24,099 bases of DNA from JAOAHC01 sp964593045 (GCA_964593045.1 CAZQJQ010000021.1:1-24099), one strand, 5' to 3'; positions 1 to 8,796 are shown, counted from the stretch's first letter. The notes: generated from the letters alone by a model not told the origin. Translations and numbers: made by a program.

Positions 1-3000
1 TTACTGTGTATGTATTTGCTGTCCACTTTGCATATAACGTTATGTTTTGTGTAGGTGTATATGTGTTATCAGTTACTTTGTTTGTACATGCCGCATCACT
101 ATACCATCCTCCAAATGTATATCCTGTTCTTGTTGGTGTATAGCTTACACTTGCACTATTCCACTGTGCATATAACGTTACTGTTGCTCCATTTGTACTT
201 GTTAAATTTTTTACACTTTGTCCATTTGTATAACTTGTCCCTGTTCCTCCTGCTACTGTGTTCCAATTCTTAAATGTATATGTTGCTGTTTTAGTTGTAT
301 TTGTACTTCCTGTATAATTATGGTTATATGTTACTGTATATGCTCTTGTATATCCATTACTTGTTAGTGCTTTTGCTATATCATATGTATGTGTACTGCT
401 TGCTGTACTTCCTCCTGTGGACCCATTTCCATTATATGTTACTGTGTATGTATTTGTTGTCCACTTTGCATAATATGTAGTATCAGTTGAACTTACTCGT
501 GTTGTTGTTTCTATTTTTGTTCCGCTTCCATTTTCTTCAGTATACCATCCTCCAAAGTTATATCCTGTTCTTGATACTGTAGGTAATGTGCCTAAAGTTG
601 AATTATATCCTTTTACTGATTTTTGTACTTCTTCTACTTTTATATCAGATATCCATATGTTTGTATTTCCTGATGTTGCATTATAGTCTATATACAGTGT
701 ACCGAATCTTGAACCGCTAGCATTTGTTGTAAATTCTGTTGTAAATTCCTTCCATTGTTTATTTCCTAAATTTGATTGATTTATTGTTATATTATGATTA
801 TATGATATTAGTGTTCCATCAGATTTATATTCTGGTAAATATACTCTTAAATCTCTATTTAAGTCACCATATGTAGAACTACTATCTCTATATGCTTTTA
901 CAGTTATTCTATATGTAGTATTTGGTTTATAGTCTACATTATATAATGTTTTTATTCCATCATATCCATTAGAATTAGATGTTATTCTTACGCTATTATT
1001 CCCATTATACTTAATACTTGAATCCACTGTTCCAAACGACCTTAAATTCCATCCATTACTTCCATTTGAAAAAACACCATTTGTTATTAGATTACTTCTA
1101 TACTCTATATTTACTCCTGGTACATTTGCCTTATTTGTATATATACAAACACTATTTCCTAAATTATCATATGTATATACATGTGTGTTATATTCTCCAT
1201 ATTCGTTTTTATGATCTGTTACATTTACCCTATAGTACCATGTACCATTACCTTGATCTACACCTTTTGCAGATGTGTTTGTTGACCAAGATGATTGGAT
1301 ATCATCTTGTCCATTATTGGTTGTCCATGTAGGAAATTGTATCCTATCTACTCCAGATGCATCTGTTACTCCATATAGATAAACATCATAACCTGTTGTT
1401 GTAATATTCTTTATTTCTGCTGATGTAATCTTAGGTGCACTTTTATCTATTTTTACTTGATATGTTCTTGTTGCAACATTTTCTGCTTTATCGGTTGTTG
1501 TTATTTTAACAGTTGTAGTTCCTTCTGTTGTTATACTTGTTGTACTTATTGTAGTTGATTTATGTCCACTTAGTTCATCAGAGCCATTTGACATTGTTGC
1601 TGTAACATTTTGATTTGTCCATGTTCCTGGTGTATACGTAGTTCCATCTGCTTTTTTAAATGTTGCAGTTCCTACTGTTGGTAATGTATTGTCTACTATA
1701 AGCTGACTATTAGATACTGCTACATTTGGATTGCCTGCACTATCTTTTATTGCTCCTGAAGCTACTGTTAAAGTTACACTTCCATTTCCACTTCCACCTT
1801 TAACTGTTGCTGTATAATTTGTTCCACTTCCAGTTACTGAAACTGTACACCCAGTTGCTCCTGTTCCACTTAATGTAACCTTACTTGTGTCAAATGTTAA
1901 ACTTTCACTAAGTGTTATTGCATATGTTGCTGTTGCTCCATTTTTTATTGCTTGATCATTATTTGAATCTTTTGGTGTTCCTATTGTTACTGTTGGTTCT
2001 ACTCTATCTATTACTTTTTCAAGACTTTTTGATGTATTTCCATTTCCTGCACTATCTTGTGCAACTCCTGCTTTTACTTCTACTTTTTGTGTGTTATTTT
2101 GTCCACTTACTGTTGTTACTACTAATGTATACTTGCTATTACTTACTTTTGTAAATGTTCCTTTTGTTCCATTTGTTACTGTTATATCTCCTGTTTCAAA
2201 CCCACTTACATCTTCACTAAATGTAAATGTATATGTTATGCTACTTGCATTACTTGGTGATGTGCTTGGGTCTGATGTTATTGTTAAACTTGGCTCTAAT
2301 CTATCTATTACTTTCTCAAGACTTTTTGATGTATTTCCATTTCCTGCAATATCTTGTGCGACTCCTGCTTTTACTTCTACCTTTTGCGTGTTATTTTGTC
2401 CACTTGTTGTTGTTACTACTAATGTATACTTGCTATTACTTACTTTTGTAAACGTTCCTTTTGTTCCATTTGTTACTGTTATATCTCCTGTTTCAAACCC
2501 ACTTACATCTTCACTAAATGTAAATGTATATGTTATACTACTTGCATTACTTGGTGATGTGCTTGGGTCTGATGTTATTGTTAAACTTGGTGCTGTATTA
2601 TCAAACACAAATGCTTCACTTACATATGCTCCACTATCATTTCCAGCATTATCCTTTACTGCTTTTATATGTACATAATATGTTCCTGTTAGTCCACTTC
2701 CTATTGTTACTTTCTTTCCACTTTCATATTTTTGCCAACTTCCTCCTGTTTGTGTTGTCTTACTTGTTGATACATAATATTCATATACATTACTGCTTGA
2801 AAGCCCTGATGTACCTAAATCAGCTATTGTTATTGTTATATCTCTTGTTTTTGCTGCACTTCCACTATTTGGTGTTAATGTTATTGTTGGTTTTGTATTA
2901 TCTCTCCATACAGCATATAACTTAATTCCTGCATTTGTTATATAATCTGCTCCTGGTTGATATGTCGCACTTGTTGCATTTGCTGTTGTTGCCCATCCTT

Positions 3001-4453
3001 TAAATTCATGATATTGTCTTGTTGGCACTACTGTACTTAACTTTAATGTCTCTCCATACACTTTTATTTGTGAGCTTGGTGCTCCACTTCCTTCATTTGC
3101 ATCATACTCTACTGTATATGTCTTTAATACTGTTACTGATTGCGATATTGTCTCTTTCTTGTTTCCTGCTTTATCATATGTTAATACATGTAAATAGTAA
3201 TTTGTTGATGTTTCACTTGTTCCTGTAAGTGTTATACTTTGTTCTACATTTGTAAATGTTCCTCCTGTATATTTACTATCATCTGTTCCTATTGCACTTG
3301 CTGTTGTATTAAATACATATTTACATTTTCCTATTTCTACTCCACTTAATGCATCACTTTGTTTTACTGTTGCTGTTATACTTCCACCTGAATACATTCT
3401 TCTTGATGAGAATGTTATATTGGATTCATTTGGTAATACCTTATCTATATTCCCTATTGTTATCTGTGCTGTTCCTACATTCTCTGCTTGATCTATTTCT
3501 CTTGCATACAATGTACTATTTTCTGTTATTACAATAGGTAAGTTATATGTTGTCCAGTTTGTTGTATCTTTGCTATATTGTTTTGATGTCTTGTCTTCTC
3601 CTGAATAATTTACTGTTATCGTTACATCTTTATTTATCCATTTACTTAAATCTTCTGGATTTGTTGCAAATGTGATCGGTGATGGTGCTATATTATCTAT
3701 TTCAAATGAATCATTAGAAACAGTTTCTGCACTTTCTAAATCTGCAGAATTTTTTACCGCACCTTCTTTTATTTTTAGTTTATAACTTCCATCCGTTATA
3801 CTATTTGTTGCTATTGTTACAGTCACTTCTTTTTCATATTCTGTTCCTGTTATTGCTCCTAGTATCATATTTGGTTGAGTGTCTACACTACTACCATCTT
3901 CTTTTATTAATTCCAAATTATTTAAAATATCAAATGTTTTTATTAATTTTGTTGATGTTACCCTTACTATATATTTTGCATCTACTCCGGATTTTACTGG
4001 TAAAAGAGTCGTAGTTGCCATAGTTATCTCTGGTGCTTGCTCTTCTTTATCTAGTCCTGATTCTTTTGCCCAATCAGAGTTTGAACCTTTATAGTTTAGT
4101 ATACCTTCTTCTACATAAAACTGTCCATCATATTTATCTGCCTTTGCAAGTGAAGGTATAATATCTTCTATTGTCTTACTAGTATCAACTTGTCCATTAT
4201 ATGTTACACTATTTTCATCAGCATATAGCAATTTTGAATCAAAATTTCTATTTTCTTTTACATACTTGTCCGTTTTATATTGTTCAAGCTCATTTTTGAA
4301 ATTATCAACATCACTTAAAAATGTAGTTTTATTTGCACCATTAATAGGATCTACTAAATTTAAACTAACAATAATAGCACTAGCTAATATTATCATTACT
4401 ACAATTATTATTGCTAAAACTATAAGTGAAATCGCCTTTTTCTTCTTTACCAT
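1..4453 (-). CDS. Giant repeat-rich surface protein with pilin-like N-terminus (3' end outside window)
   Basis: This frame is open from an ATG with a GGAGG site (4453) to the window edge, giving at least 1484 codons; the C-terminus is missing. The order read is: a Lys-rich start and one hydrophobic helix (about residues 6-32) resembling a type IV pilin N-terminus; a small module to about 134; Ig-like domains to about 440; a Listeria-Bacteroides-type (Flg_new-like) repeat at about 442-511 ending in LYAVW; another Ig-like domain; two almost identical Big_12-like domains (about 620-817); further Ig-like domains; a carbohydrate-binding-like jelly roll at about 1115-1272 (starts NLITNGVFSNGSNGW); then several Flg_new-like repeats (GYTFGGWY, LYAKW) running off the edge. 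Such architectures are known in adhesins and cell-surface proteins. A surface adhesion role is inference. No cell-wall sorting motif can be seen because the end is absent. Confidence 0.85.
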   Translation of the reverse strand, partial: MVKKKKAISLIVLAIIIVVMIILASAIIVSLNLVDPINGANKTTFLSDVDNFKNELEQYKTDKYVKENRNFDSKLLYADENSVTYNGQVDTSKTIEDIIPSLAKADKYDGQFYVEEGILNYKGSNSDWAKESGLDKEEQAPEITMATTTLLPVKSGVDAKYIVRVTSTKLIKTFDILNNLELIKEDGSSVDTQPNMILGAITGTEYEKEVTVTIATNSITDGSYKLKIKEGAVKNSADLESAETVSNDSFEIDNIAPSPITFATNPEDLSKWINKDVTITVNYSGEDKTSKQYSKDTTNWTTYNLPIVITENSTLYAREIDQAENVGTAQITIGNIDKVLPNESNITFSSRRMYSGGSITATVKQSDALSGVEIGKCKYVFNTTASAIGTDDSKYTGGTFTNVEQSITLTGTSETSTNYYLHVLTYDKAGNKKETISQSVTVLKTYTVEYDANEGSGAPSSQIKVYGETLKLSTVVPTRQYHEFKGWATTANATSATYQPGADYITNAGIKLYAVWRDNTKPTITLTPNSGSAAKTRDITITIADLGTSGLSSSNVYEYYVSTSKTTQTGGSWQKYESGKKVTIGSGLTGTYYVHIKAVKDNAGNDSGAYVSEAFVFDNTAPSLTITSDPSTSPSNASSITYTFTFSEDVSGFETGDITVTNGTKGTFTKVSNSKYTLVVTTTSGQNNTQKVEVKAGVAQDIAGNGNTSKSLEKVIDRLEPSLTITSDPSTSPSNASSITYTFTFSEDVSGFETGDITVTNGTKGTFTKVSNSKYTLVVTTVSGQNNTQKVEVKAGVAQDSAGNGNTSKSLEKVIDRVEPTVTIGTPKDSNNDQAIKNGATATYAITLSESLTFDTSKVTLSGTGATGCTVSVTGSGTNYTATVKGGSGNGSVTLTVASGAIKDSAGNPNVAVSNSQLIVDNTLPTVGTATFKKADGTTYTPGTWTNQNVTATMSNGSDELSGHKSTTISTTSITTEGTTTVKITTTDKAENVATRTYQVKIDKSAPKITSAEIKNITTTGYDVYLYGVTDASGVDRIQFPTWTTNNGQDDIQSSWSTNTSAKGVDQGNGTWYYRVNVTDHKNEYGEYNTHVYTYDNLGNSVCIYTNKANVPGVNIEYRSNLITNGVFSNGSNGWNLRSFGTVDSSIKYNGNNSVRITSNSNGYDGIKTLYNVDYKPNTTYRITVKAYRDSSSTYGDLNRDLRVYLPEYKSDGTLISYNHNITINQSNLGNKQWKEFTTEFTTNASGSRFGTLYIDYNATSGNTNIWISDIKVEEVQKSVKGYNSTLGTLPTVSRTGYNFGGWYTEENGSGTKIETTTRVSSTDTTYYAKWTTNTYTVTYNGNGSTGGSTASSTHTYDIAKALTSNGYTRAYTVTYNHNYTGSTNTTKTATYTFKNWNTVAGGTGTSYTNGQSVKNLTSTNGATVTLYAQWNSASVSYTPTRTGYTFGGWYSDAACTNKVTDNTYTPTQNITLYAKWTANTYTV
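2001..2594 (-). repeat. Tandem 297-bp direct repeat (two Ig-like domains)
   Basis: Two adjacent copies with a period of exactly 297 bp (99 codons), about 2001-2297 and 2298-2594, differ at only scattered bases. Each encodes one Big_12-like Ig domain in the giant surface protein (LTITSDPSTSPSNASSIT at its start, SKSLEKVIDR at its end). The near-identity of DNA, including third positions, points to a recent in-frame duplication. Confidence 0.85.
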
Positions 4454-4542
4454 CTTTTCCTCCATATAAACAACATATTTTAATTGTAATTATGCTAATT
4501 TAAAATTAACAAACATACTAAATAATTTATTCTTTTAATCCT

Positions 4543-5088
4543 TTATTCCATTATTCCATATTCAACATCAGTTATATTTGATAAGTCCATAGAAAGTCCT
4601 ATTGATATTTCTGATTCCATGCCTTCATCTAAATTTCCAGCACTCATTATTCCTTCATAAACAACGTTTTTATCTTTATCATAAAATTTAACACTTAATT
4701 GTAAATCTTCTACAGCTTTTCCGTTATTTTTTATTTTTGCAATTAGACTTGAAAAATCGCTACTTGCTGAAATCTCAGAGTTACTTATTACAAAGTCACC
4801 AACTTTTTTCTCTTCTGTTATACTTTTATTTTGATTTGTTGTACTTTGTTCATCAGTGTTATTAGAAACAGTTTTGTCACCGCTTAGTTTGCCTGATATA
4901 ACAAAATATGAAACTAGTAATATAATAGCTAGTATTACTATAAGTGATATTATTCTTTCTTTTTTGTACTTACTTCTGTCTCCTCGTTTCTCAGATGTTA
5001 CGTTTTTTTGTTCTTTTGCTCTACTAGATGTTTTAACTTCTTTTTCTTTTTTTGGTTCTTTTAATTTTTTTTCATTTTCTTTTTTCAT
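4543..5088 (-). CDS. Single-pass membrane protein with FxLYD-like outer domain
   Basis: A 181-residue protein starting at ATG 5088 with a good GGAGG site. Residues 1-45 are very rich in Lys and Glu and should be cytoplasmic. Residues about 46-63 (IISLIVILAIILLVSYFV) form one membrane helix. A Ser/Thr/Asn linker follows, and then an outer domain of about 85 residues with the pattern of FxLYD-type beta-sandwich domains (SLIAKIKNNGKAVEDLQLSV, then FYDKDKNVV). It lies 89 bp upstream of the giant surface protein on the same strand and may be co-transcribed with it. The FxLYD assignment rests on pattern recognition only, and no specific function is proposed. Confidence 0.8.
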   Translation of the reverse strand: MKKENEKKLKEPKKEKEVKTSSRAKEQKNVTSEKRGDRSKYKKERIISLIVILAIILLVSYFVISGKLSGDKTVSNNTDEQSTTNQNKSITEEKKVGDFVISNSEISASSDFSSLIAKIKNNGKAVEDLQLSVKFYDKDKNVVYEGIMSAGNLDEGMESEISIGLSMDLSNITDVEYGIME

Positions 5089-5149
5089 AATATAATCCTC
5101 CGTATAAATAATTTATATATATTTTTTATATTTATAAAATACCATATAT

Positions 5150-5178
5150 ATTCTAATATATATTAACTCAATTTTCAA
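5150..5178 (-). promoter_or_regulatory. Predicted sigma-A promoter for the FxLYD-like membrane protein
   Basis: On the minus strand, TTGAAA (5178-5173), a 17-base spacer and TAGAAT (5155-5150) lie about 60 bases before the start codon. Spacing is ideal and the boxes match 5/6 (-35) and 5/6 (-10). AT-rich DNA produces such matches easily. Confidence 0.45.
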
Positions 5179-5379
5179 CAATTTATGTTATTTTTTTTAA
5201 AATTTAATTGTGAAATGTTATATTTTTGAAATCTTTTTGTAATATTTGTGAAACAATTGGTCAAAAACATTATCTATATAACATTTTGTTTATATCATAT
5301 AACCAAATTATATATCTTGGCATAACCGTTATAAAAGATACTTCTGTACCACATTCACAGTTTTAATTCACATTTTTAT

Positions 5380-5408
5380 TTGACATTTAATACTATATAT
5401 AATATAAT
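5380..5408 (+). promoter_or_regulatory. Consensus sigma-A promoter of glmS
   Basis: A perfect TTGACA (5380-5385), 17-base spacer and perfect TATAAT (5403-5408). Transcription should start near 5415, about 45 bases before the ribozyme cleavage site, so the ribozyme is wholly in the leader. Confidence 0.85.
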
Positions 5409-5460
5409 AATTCCAAATTAGTTTTTCTTATGGAGGTGTACAATAAAGAATAAATTAATT

Positions 5461-5612
5461 AGCGCATGGGTATATATTTTTTAAAATTTTAAACAATATA
5501 TATTGACGAGGTTAGTAGTTATCGAACATCAGCGGATGCTACTACGGTATATTGGAACCGTATACATGAACAAAAAGTAAAATCAATATTACTACAAAAT
5601 CATGTAACCAAT
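5461..5612 (+). ncRNA. glmS ribozyme/riboswitch (GlcN6P-activated self-cleavage)
   Basis: The leader of glmS carries the conserved order of glmS ribozyme elements. AGCGC has the cleavage site between A5461 and G5462. The P1 arms TATATATT and AATATATA are followed by TGACGAGG. A P2 helix pairs TAGTAG with CTACTA around ATCGAA and GCGGATG. CGGT...ACCG forms a P3-like helix. The 3' part has ACATG paired with CATGT around an inner AGTAA/TTACT stem. The family cleaves its own mRNA when glucosamine-6-phosphate binds, and this destabilises the transcript and lowers GlmS. The 3' boundary is approximate. Confidence 0.93.
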
Positions 5613-5662
5613 AGATGAAAACGTACATTGAAAATTTGAATTTAAAAAATGGAGGTATTAAA

Positions 5663-7498
5663 ATGTGTGGAATAATTGGTTATACGGGCGTAAATAACGC
5701 AAAAGATGTCCTTATTTCTGGACTTAAAAGATTGGAATATAGAGGATATGATTCAGCAGGAATTGCAGTAAACATATCTAATAATATATCTTTATTTAAA
5801 TCAAGCGGGAAAATATCTAATCTTGAAGAAAAAATAAAAGATAAAGATATTGTATCAAATACTGGAATTGGTCATACTAGATGGGCAACGCATGGAGTTC
5901 CTAGTGCTGAAAATGCACATCCACATAAATGTGGCAACGTTACTTTAGTTCATAATGGTATTATAGAGAACTATAGCGAGTTAAGAGAAAATTTAATAAA
6001 AGAAGGTGTTTCTTTTAAATCACAAACAGATACAGAGGTTGCTTGTGCATATATAAATAAAATATATGAAAATCAAAAAGATAAGATAAAATGCATAATA
6101 TCTGCATGTAATGATTTTAGAGGTTCATATGCTTTTGCAATAATTTTTGATGATGAACCATCTACAATATATGCGACAAGAAAAGATAGTCCACTTATAC
6201 TTGGAGTTGGAAAACAAAATGAAAATTTTGTATCATCAGATGTTTCTGCTATCTTAAACTATACAAATAAATATATTCTTATAGAATACGGTGAGTTTTG
6301 TAAGATAACTAAAGACTCAATTGAAATTTTTGATAAAGACTGTAACAAAATATCAAAGGAAATTTCTACAGCAACCTGGAGTTGTGACGAATACCAAAAA
6401 AATGGTTATGAACATTTTATGTTAAAAGAAATAAATGAACAACCTGAAGTCTTACAAAAATTATTTGAAACATATAACAAAAATAACAATTATGATTTAG
6501 ATATTAATTTATCAAAATATACTAATATTCATATTGTTGCCTGCGGTAGTGCAATGCACGCAGGTCTTGTTGGAAAACATTTAATGGAAACTTATGCAAA
6601 CATTCCCGTTACTGTTGATGTTGCATCTGAATATAGATATAAAAATCAATTACTTACAGAAAATACATTAGTAATAATAATATCACAATCAGGAGAAACT
6701 GCTGATACACTAGCAGCTCTTAGAATTGCTAGAAAAAAAGGTGCATATACACTTGCAATTGTAAATGCAGTGGGCTCAACTATTTCAAGAGAAGCAGATA
6801 GTGTGATATATACATATGCCGGCCCTGAAATTGCAGTTGCTACGACAAAAGGATATACTACTCAAGTTGCCGTTCTTGCTACACTTGCACTAAACATTGC
6901 AAAAGCAAGACAACTTATTTCAAAAGATTTTGAAGAAAAAATCAATTATGACTTTAATAATATATTTGAAATCATAAAATGTACTATTGATAATTATGCT
7001 GGACTATATGAAAAAATTGCAACTAGCATATTTGAAAAAGATGATCTTTTCTTTATAGGAAGAGGAATTGATAGTGCTATATGTATGGAAGGCTCTTTAA
7101 AACTAAAAGAAATATCATATATGCATAGTGAATCATATGCGGCAGGGGAACTTAAACATGGTACTATTTCTCTTATAGAAAAAGGTACTCCTGTCATAGC
7201 AATAGCAACAGATGAAGATCTATTTGAAAAAACTGTAAGTAATATAAAAGAAACAAAAGCAAGAGGTGCTTTTGTAATATTTATAACTACTTCTTCTCTT
7301 ATAAATAAATTTTATGAATCAAAAGAAAGTCTAAATGATTTTTGTGATATTGTTTTAGATCTAGATCAAACAACAGAATTTATTCAGAGTTTATTAGTAG
7401 TAACTAGTCTTCAATTAATAGCATATAAAACATCTAAACTTAGAGGCTGTGATATTGATAAGCCAAGGAATCTTGCTAAATCTGTTACTGTAGAGTAA
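5663..7498 (+). CDS. glmS: Glutamine-fructose-6-phosphate aminotransferase (isomerizing)
   Basis: This enzyme makes glucosamine-6-phosphate from fructose-6-phosphate and glutamine, the first step toward UDP-GlcNAc for peptidoglycan. The start is ATG 5663, which follows GGAGG and puts Cys second (MCGIIGYTG). That Cys becomes the N-terminal nucleophile of the glutaminase domain, so the longer frame from ATG 5615 must be wrong. Visible motifs are RGYDSAG, HTRWATHG and HNGIIENY in the glutaminase half, two SIS sugar-isomerase domains (one with SQSGETADT), and the C-terminal signature DKPRNLAKSVTVE. The length of 611 residues fits the family. It is a single-gene transcript with its own promoter, ribozyme leader and terminator, controlled by product feedback through the ribozyme. 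Confidence 0.98.
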   Translation: MCGIIGYTGVNNAKDVLISGLKRLEYRGYDSAGIAVNISNNISLFKSSGKISNLEEKIKDKDIVSNTGIGHTRWATHGVPSAENAHPHKCGNVTLVHNGIIENYSELRENLIKEGVSFKSQTDTEVACAYINKIYENQKDKIKCIISACNDFRGSYAFAIIFDDEPSTIYATRKDSPLILGVGKQNENFVSSDVSAILNYTNKYILIEYGEFCKITKDSIEIFDKDCNKISKEISTATWSCDEYQKNGYEHFMLKEINEQPEVLQKLFETYNKNNNYDLDINLSKYTNIHIVACGSAMHAGLVGKHLMETYANIPVTVDVASEYRYKNQLLTENTLVIIISQSGETADTLAALRIARKKGAYTLAIVNAVGSTISREADSVIYTYAGPEIAVATTKGYTTQVAVLATLALNIAKARQLISKDFEEKINYDFNNIFEIIKCTIDNYAGLYEKIATSIFEKDDLFFIGRGIDSAICMEGSLKLKEISYMHSESYAAGELKHGTISLIEKGTPVIAIATDEDLFEKTVSNIKETKARGAFVIFITTSSLINKFYESKESLNDFCDIVLDLDQTTEFIQSLLVVTSLQLIAYKTSKLRGCDIDKPRNLAKSVTVE

Positions 7499-7501
7499 AA
7501 A

Positions 7502-7540
7502 AAGGAGGCGTTAAATAAAAATTAACGTCTCTTTCTTATT
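7502..7540. terminator. Bidirectional terminator between convergent glmS and a small membrane protein gene
   Basis: An inverted repeat (GAGGCGTTAA at 7505-7514, TTAACGTCTC at 7522-7531, with one G-U pair) has a 7-base loop. It is flanked by a T-rich tract on the plus strand and by a run of T on the minus strand, so it can serve both genes. Confidence 0.8.
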
Positions 7541-7564
7541 TATTTTTCGCTTTTATTACTATTT

Positions 7565-7783
7565 TTAATTACTGCTAGCATCTGGTAAAAGTGATGCAGG
7601 ATCTGGCTCAACTGTTATAATCTCAGGTTGAAGTTCTGTTATAACAGAACTATTATTTTTTAATTCATTTACTTCATTTTTAAGTTTTTTATTACTTATT
7701 CCAAAGTTTATAACGATGATAAGCATTACTATATTTGTTGCAATTAGTATAACAGATAAAAATTTAAAAATATTTTTTTTCAT
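7565..7783 (-). CDS. Small single-pass membrane protein, unknown function
   Basis: A 72-residue protein from ATG 7783, behind a CGGAGGG site. Residues about 7-28 are a hydrophobic helix (FLSVILIATNIVMLIIVI). A short charged coiled-coil-like stretch follows (SNKKLKNEVNELKNN), and the tail is rich in Pro, Asp and Ser (VEPDPASLLPDASSN). The N-terminal lysines suggest that the tail faces outside. It follows recO on the same strand with a possible promoter of its own. I recognise no family. Confidence 0.65.
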   Translation of the reverse strand: MKKNIFKFLSVILIATNIVMLIIVINFGISNKKLKNEVNELKNNSSVITELQPEIITVEPDPASLLPDASSN

Positions 7784-7806
7784 ATAAATCCCTCCGTATT
7801 AAATAT

Positions 7807-7834
7807 ATTTTACCATATTTATATTTTTTTGCAA
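7807..7834 (-). promoter_or_regulatory. Possible promoter of the small membrane protein gene
   Basis: On the minus strand, TTGCAA (7834-7829), 16 bases and TAAAAT (7812-7807) lie just after the recO stop and about 24 bases before the ATG. It is a moderate match. Confidence 0.35.
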
Positions 7835-7838
7835 TACT

Positions 7839-8555
7839 TTATATATCATTTGTTAATGTATCAAAGTATACTTGTCCAAATGTTATATATTCTTTCTTAG
7901 CATTGTCTTTTAAATCAAATGAAAAAACTTTTTTAATGTCGTTAGAAATAGTATAATTTATAGCAAGCATTGCAGGTTTTGACAATTTTATATACCTTTT
8001 TATATTATCTTCCTTCTTACACTTATTGCACAAAAATACATTACTCACATAATCATAATATATAATATTATCAAAATCATTTTTACATATATTACATTTA
8101 GATATATTAGTAGAAAAGCCAAGTAAAGAATATAATTTTATTTTAAAAATTGCAATTACAAACTTAGGATCTTTTAACTCTTTTTTTATAACAAAAAGAG
8201 TATTTAATAAAAGCTTTAAGACTTTCGATGTGTCCTGATTTTCATCTGTTATATAATTTACAATTTTTGTTATTTCAAAAGCAACTTCAAGTAAATCAAA
8301 ATTAATTCTTAAATCATAAAAACTATCTATTAGACTTGCTGAATTAATATAGTAAAAGCTTTTTGATTTAGATAAAATAAACTCACTATATACAAGATAC
8401 TGTGAACTTGCCAATATAGGACTATTTGTCTTTTTAGCACCTTTTGCCATACATGATATCTTTCCCAATTCATCAGTAAGTATTGTCACTATTTTATCAT
8501 TATCTTTATATGCTACTTCTTTAATTATTATCCCCTTTACTTTTATTAATTTCAT
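7839..8555 (-). CDS. recO: DNA repair protein RecO
   Basis: RecO works in the RecFOR pathway: it binds single-stranded DNA and SSB and helps load RecA at gaps. The 238-residue protein starts with the family's OB-fold segment (KVKGIIIKEVAYKDNDKIVT), continues with a helical middle, and carries a zinc-binding set of cysteines at 154, 157, 176 and 179 (CNIC and CNKC), as in many Gram-positive RecO proteins. The start codon lies inside the overlapping yqzL-like gene, with GAAGGTG as ribosome site, so the two are probably translationally coupled. era lies just upstream, the usual Firmicute arrangement. Confidence 0.93.
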   Translation of the reverse strand: MKLIKVKGIIIKEVAYKDNDKIVTILTDELGKISCMAKGAKKTNSPILASSQYLVYSEFILSKSKSFYYINSASLIDSFYDLRINFDLLEVAFEITKIVNYITDENQDTSKVLKLLLNTLFVIKKELKDPKFVIAIFKIKLYSLLGFSTNISKCNICKNDFDNIIYYDYVSNVFLCNKCKKEDNIKRYIKLSKPAMLAINYTISNDIKKVFSFDLKDNAKKEYITFGQVYFDTLTNDI

Positions 8556-8688
8556 ATATTACACCTTCAAATTTATCTAATTTATCATATTTCATTTGTT
8601 CTCTTAATTCCATCATTTTTTTATATTCTACAAAGCTTTCTAGACTTCCAGTTTTTTCAAAATTTTTCCAAGCAATATTTTCATACAT
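8521..8688 (-). CDS. yqzL: YqzL-like small protein between era and recO
   Basis: A 55-codon frame fills most of the gap between era and recO. It starts at ATG 8688 after a weak GGTGAT site and ends at TAA 8521, overlapping recO by 35 bp. The protein begins MYENIAWKNFEKTGSLESFV and continues with a helical, charged stretch (EYKKMMELREQMKYDK). Position, size and the start pattern (aromatic/W-K-x-F-E-x-T-G) match the small YqzL family found between era and recO in Bacillus and Clostridia. Its function is not known. Confidence comes from the overlap with recO and the family-like sequence. Confidence 0.8.
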   Translation of the reverse strand: MYENIAWKNFEKTGSLESFVEYKKMMELREQMKYDKLDKFEGVIYEINKSKGDNN

Positions 8689-8796
8689 AACTATCACCTA
8701 GTAATATTGTATGTAGAAGATAACTTGCTATACACTAACAATATTATCTTTTATTTTATTACCTATTTTTATTTATATTTACATTCTTTATTTATT

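Larger units (their letters stand above)
5089..5662. other. Divergent intergenic region between the FxLYD-like gene and glmS
   Basis: A 574-bp gap with no convincing open reading frame. It holds a minus-strand promoter near 5150-5178, about 200 bp of AT-rich DNA (5179-5379) in which I see nothing assignable, the glmS promoter, and the glmS ribozyme leader. Confidence 0.7.

Noticed and set aside
55..4469. Many plus-strand open frames of 60-195 codons rich in Leu, Tyr, Cys and His
   Set aside because: They are antisense shadows of the Thr/Gly/Asn-rich repeats of the minus-strand giant gene, lack ribosome sites and have unnatural composition.
5615..5662. Longer GlmS start at ATG 5615
   Set aside because: GlmS needs Cys directly after the initiator Met, and GGAGG stands just before ATG 5663; 5615 follows the ribozyme end directly.
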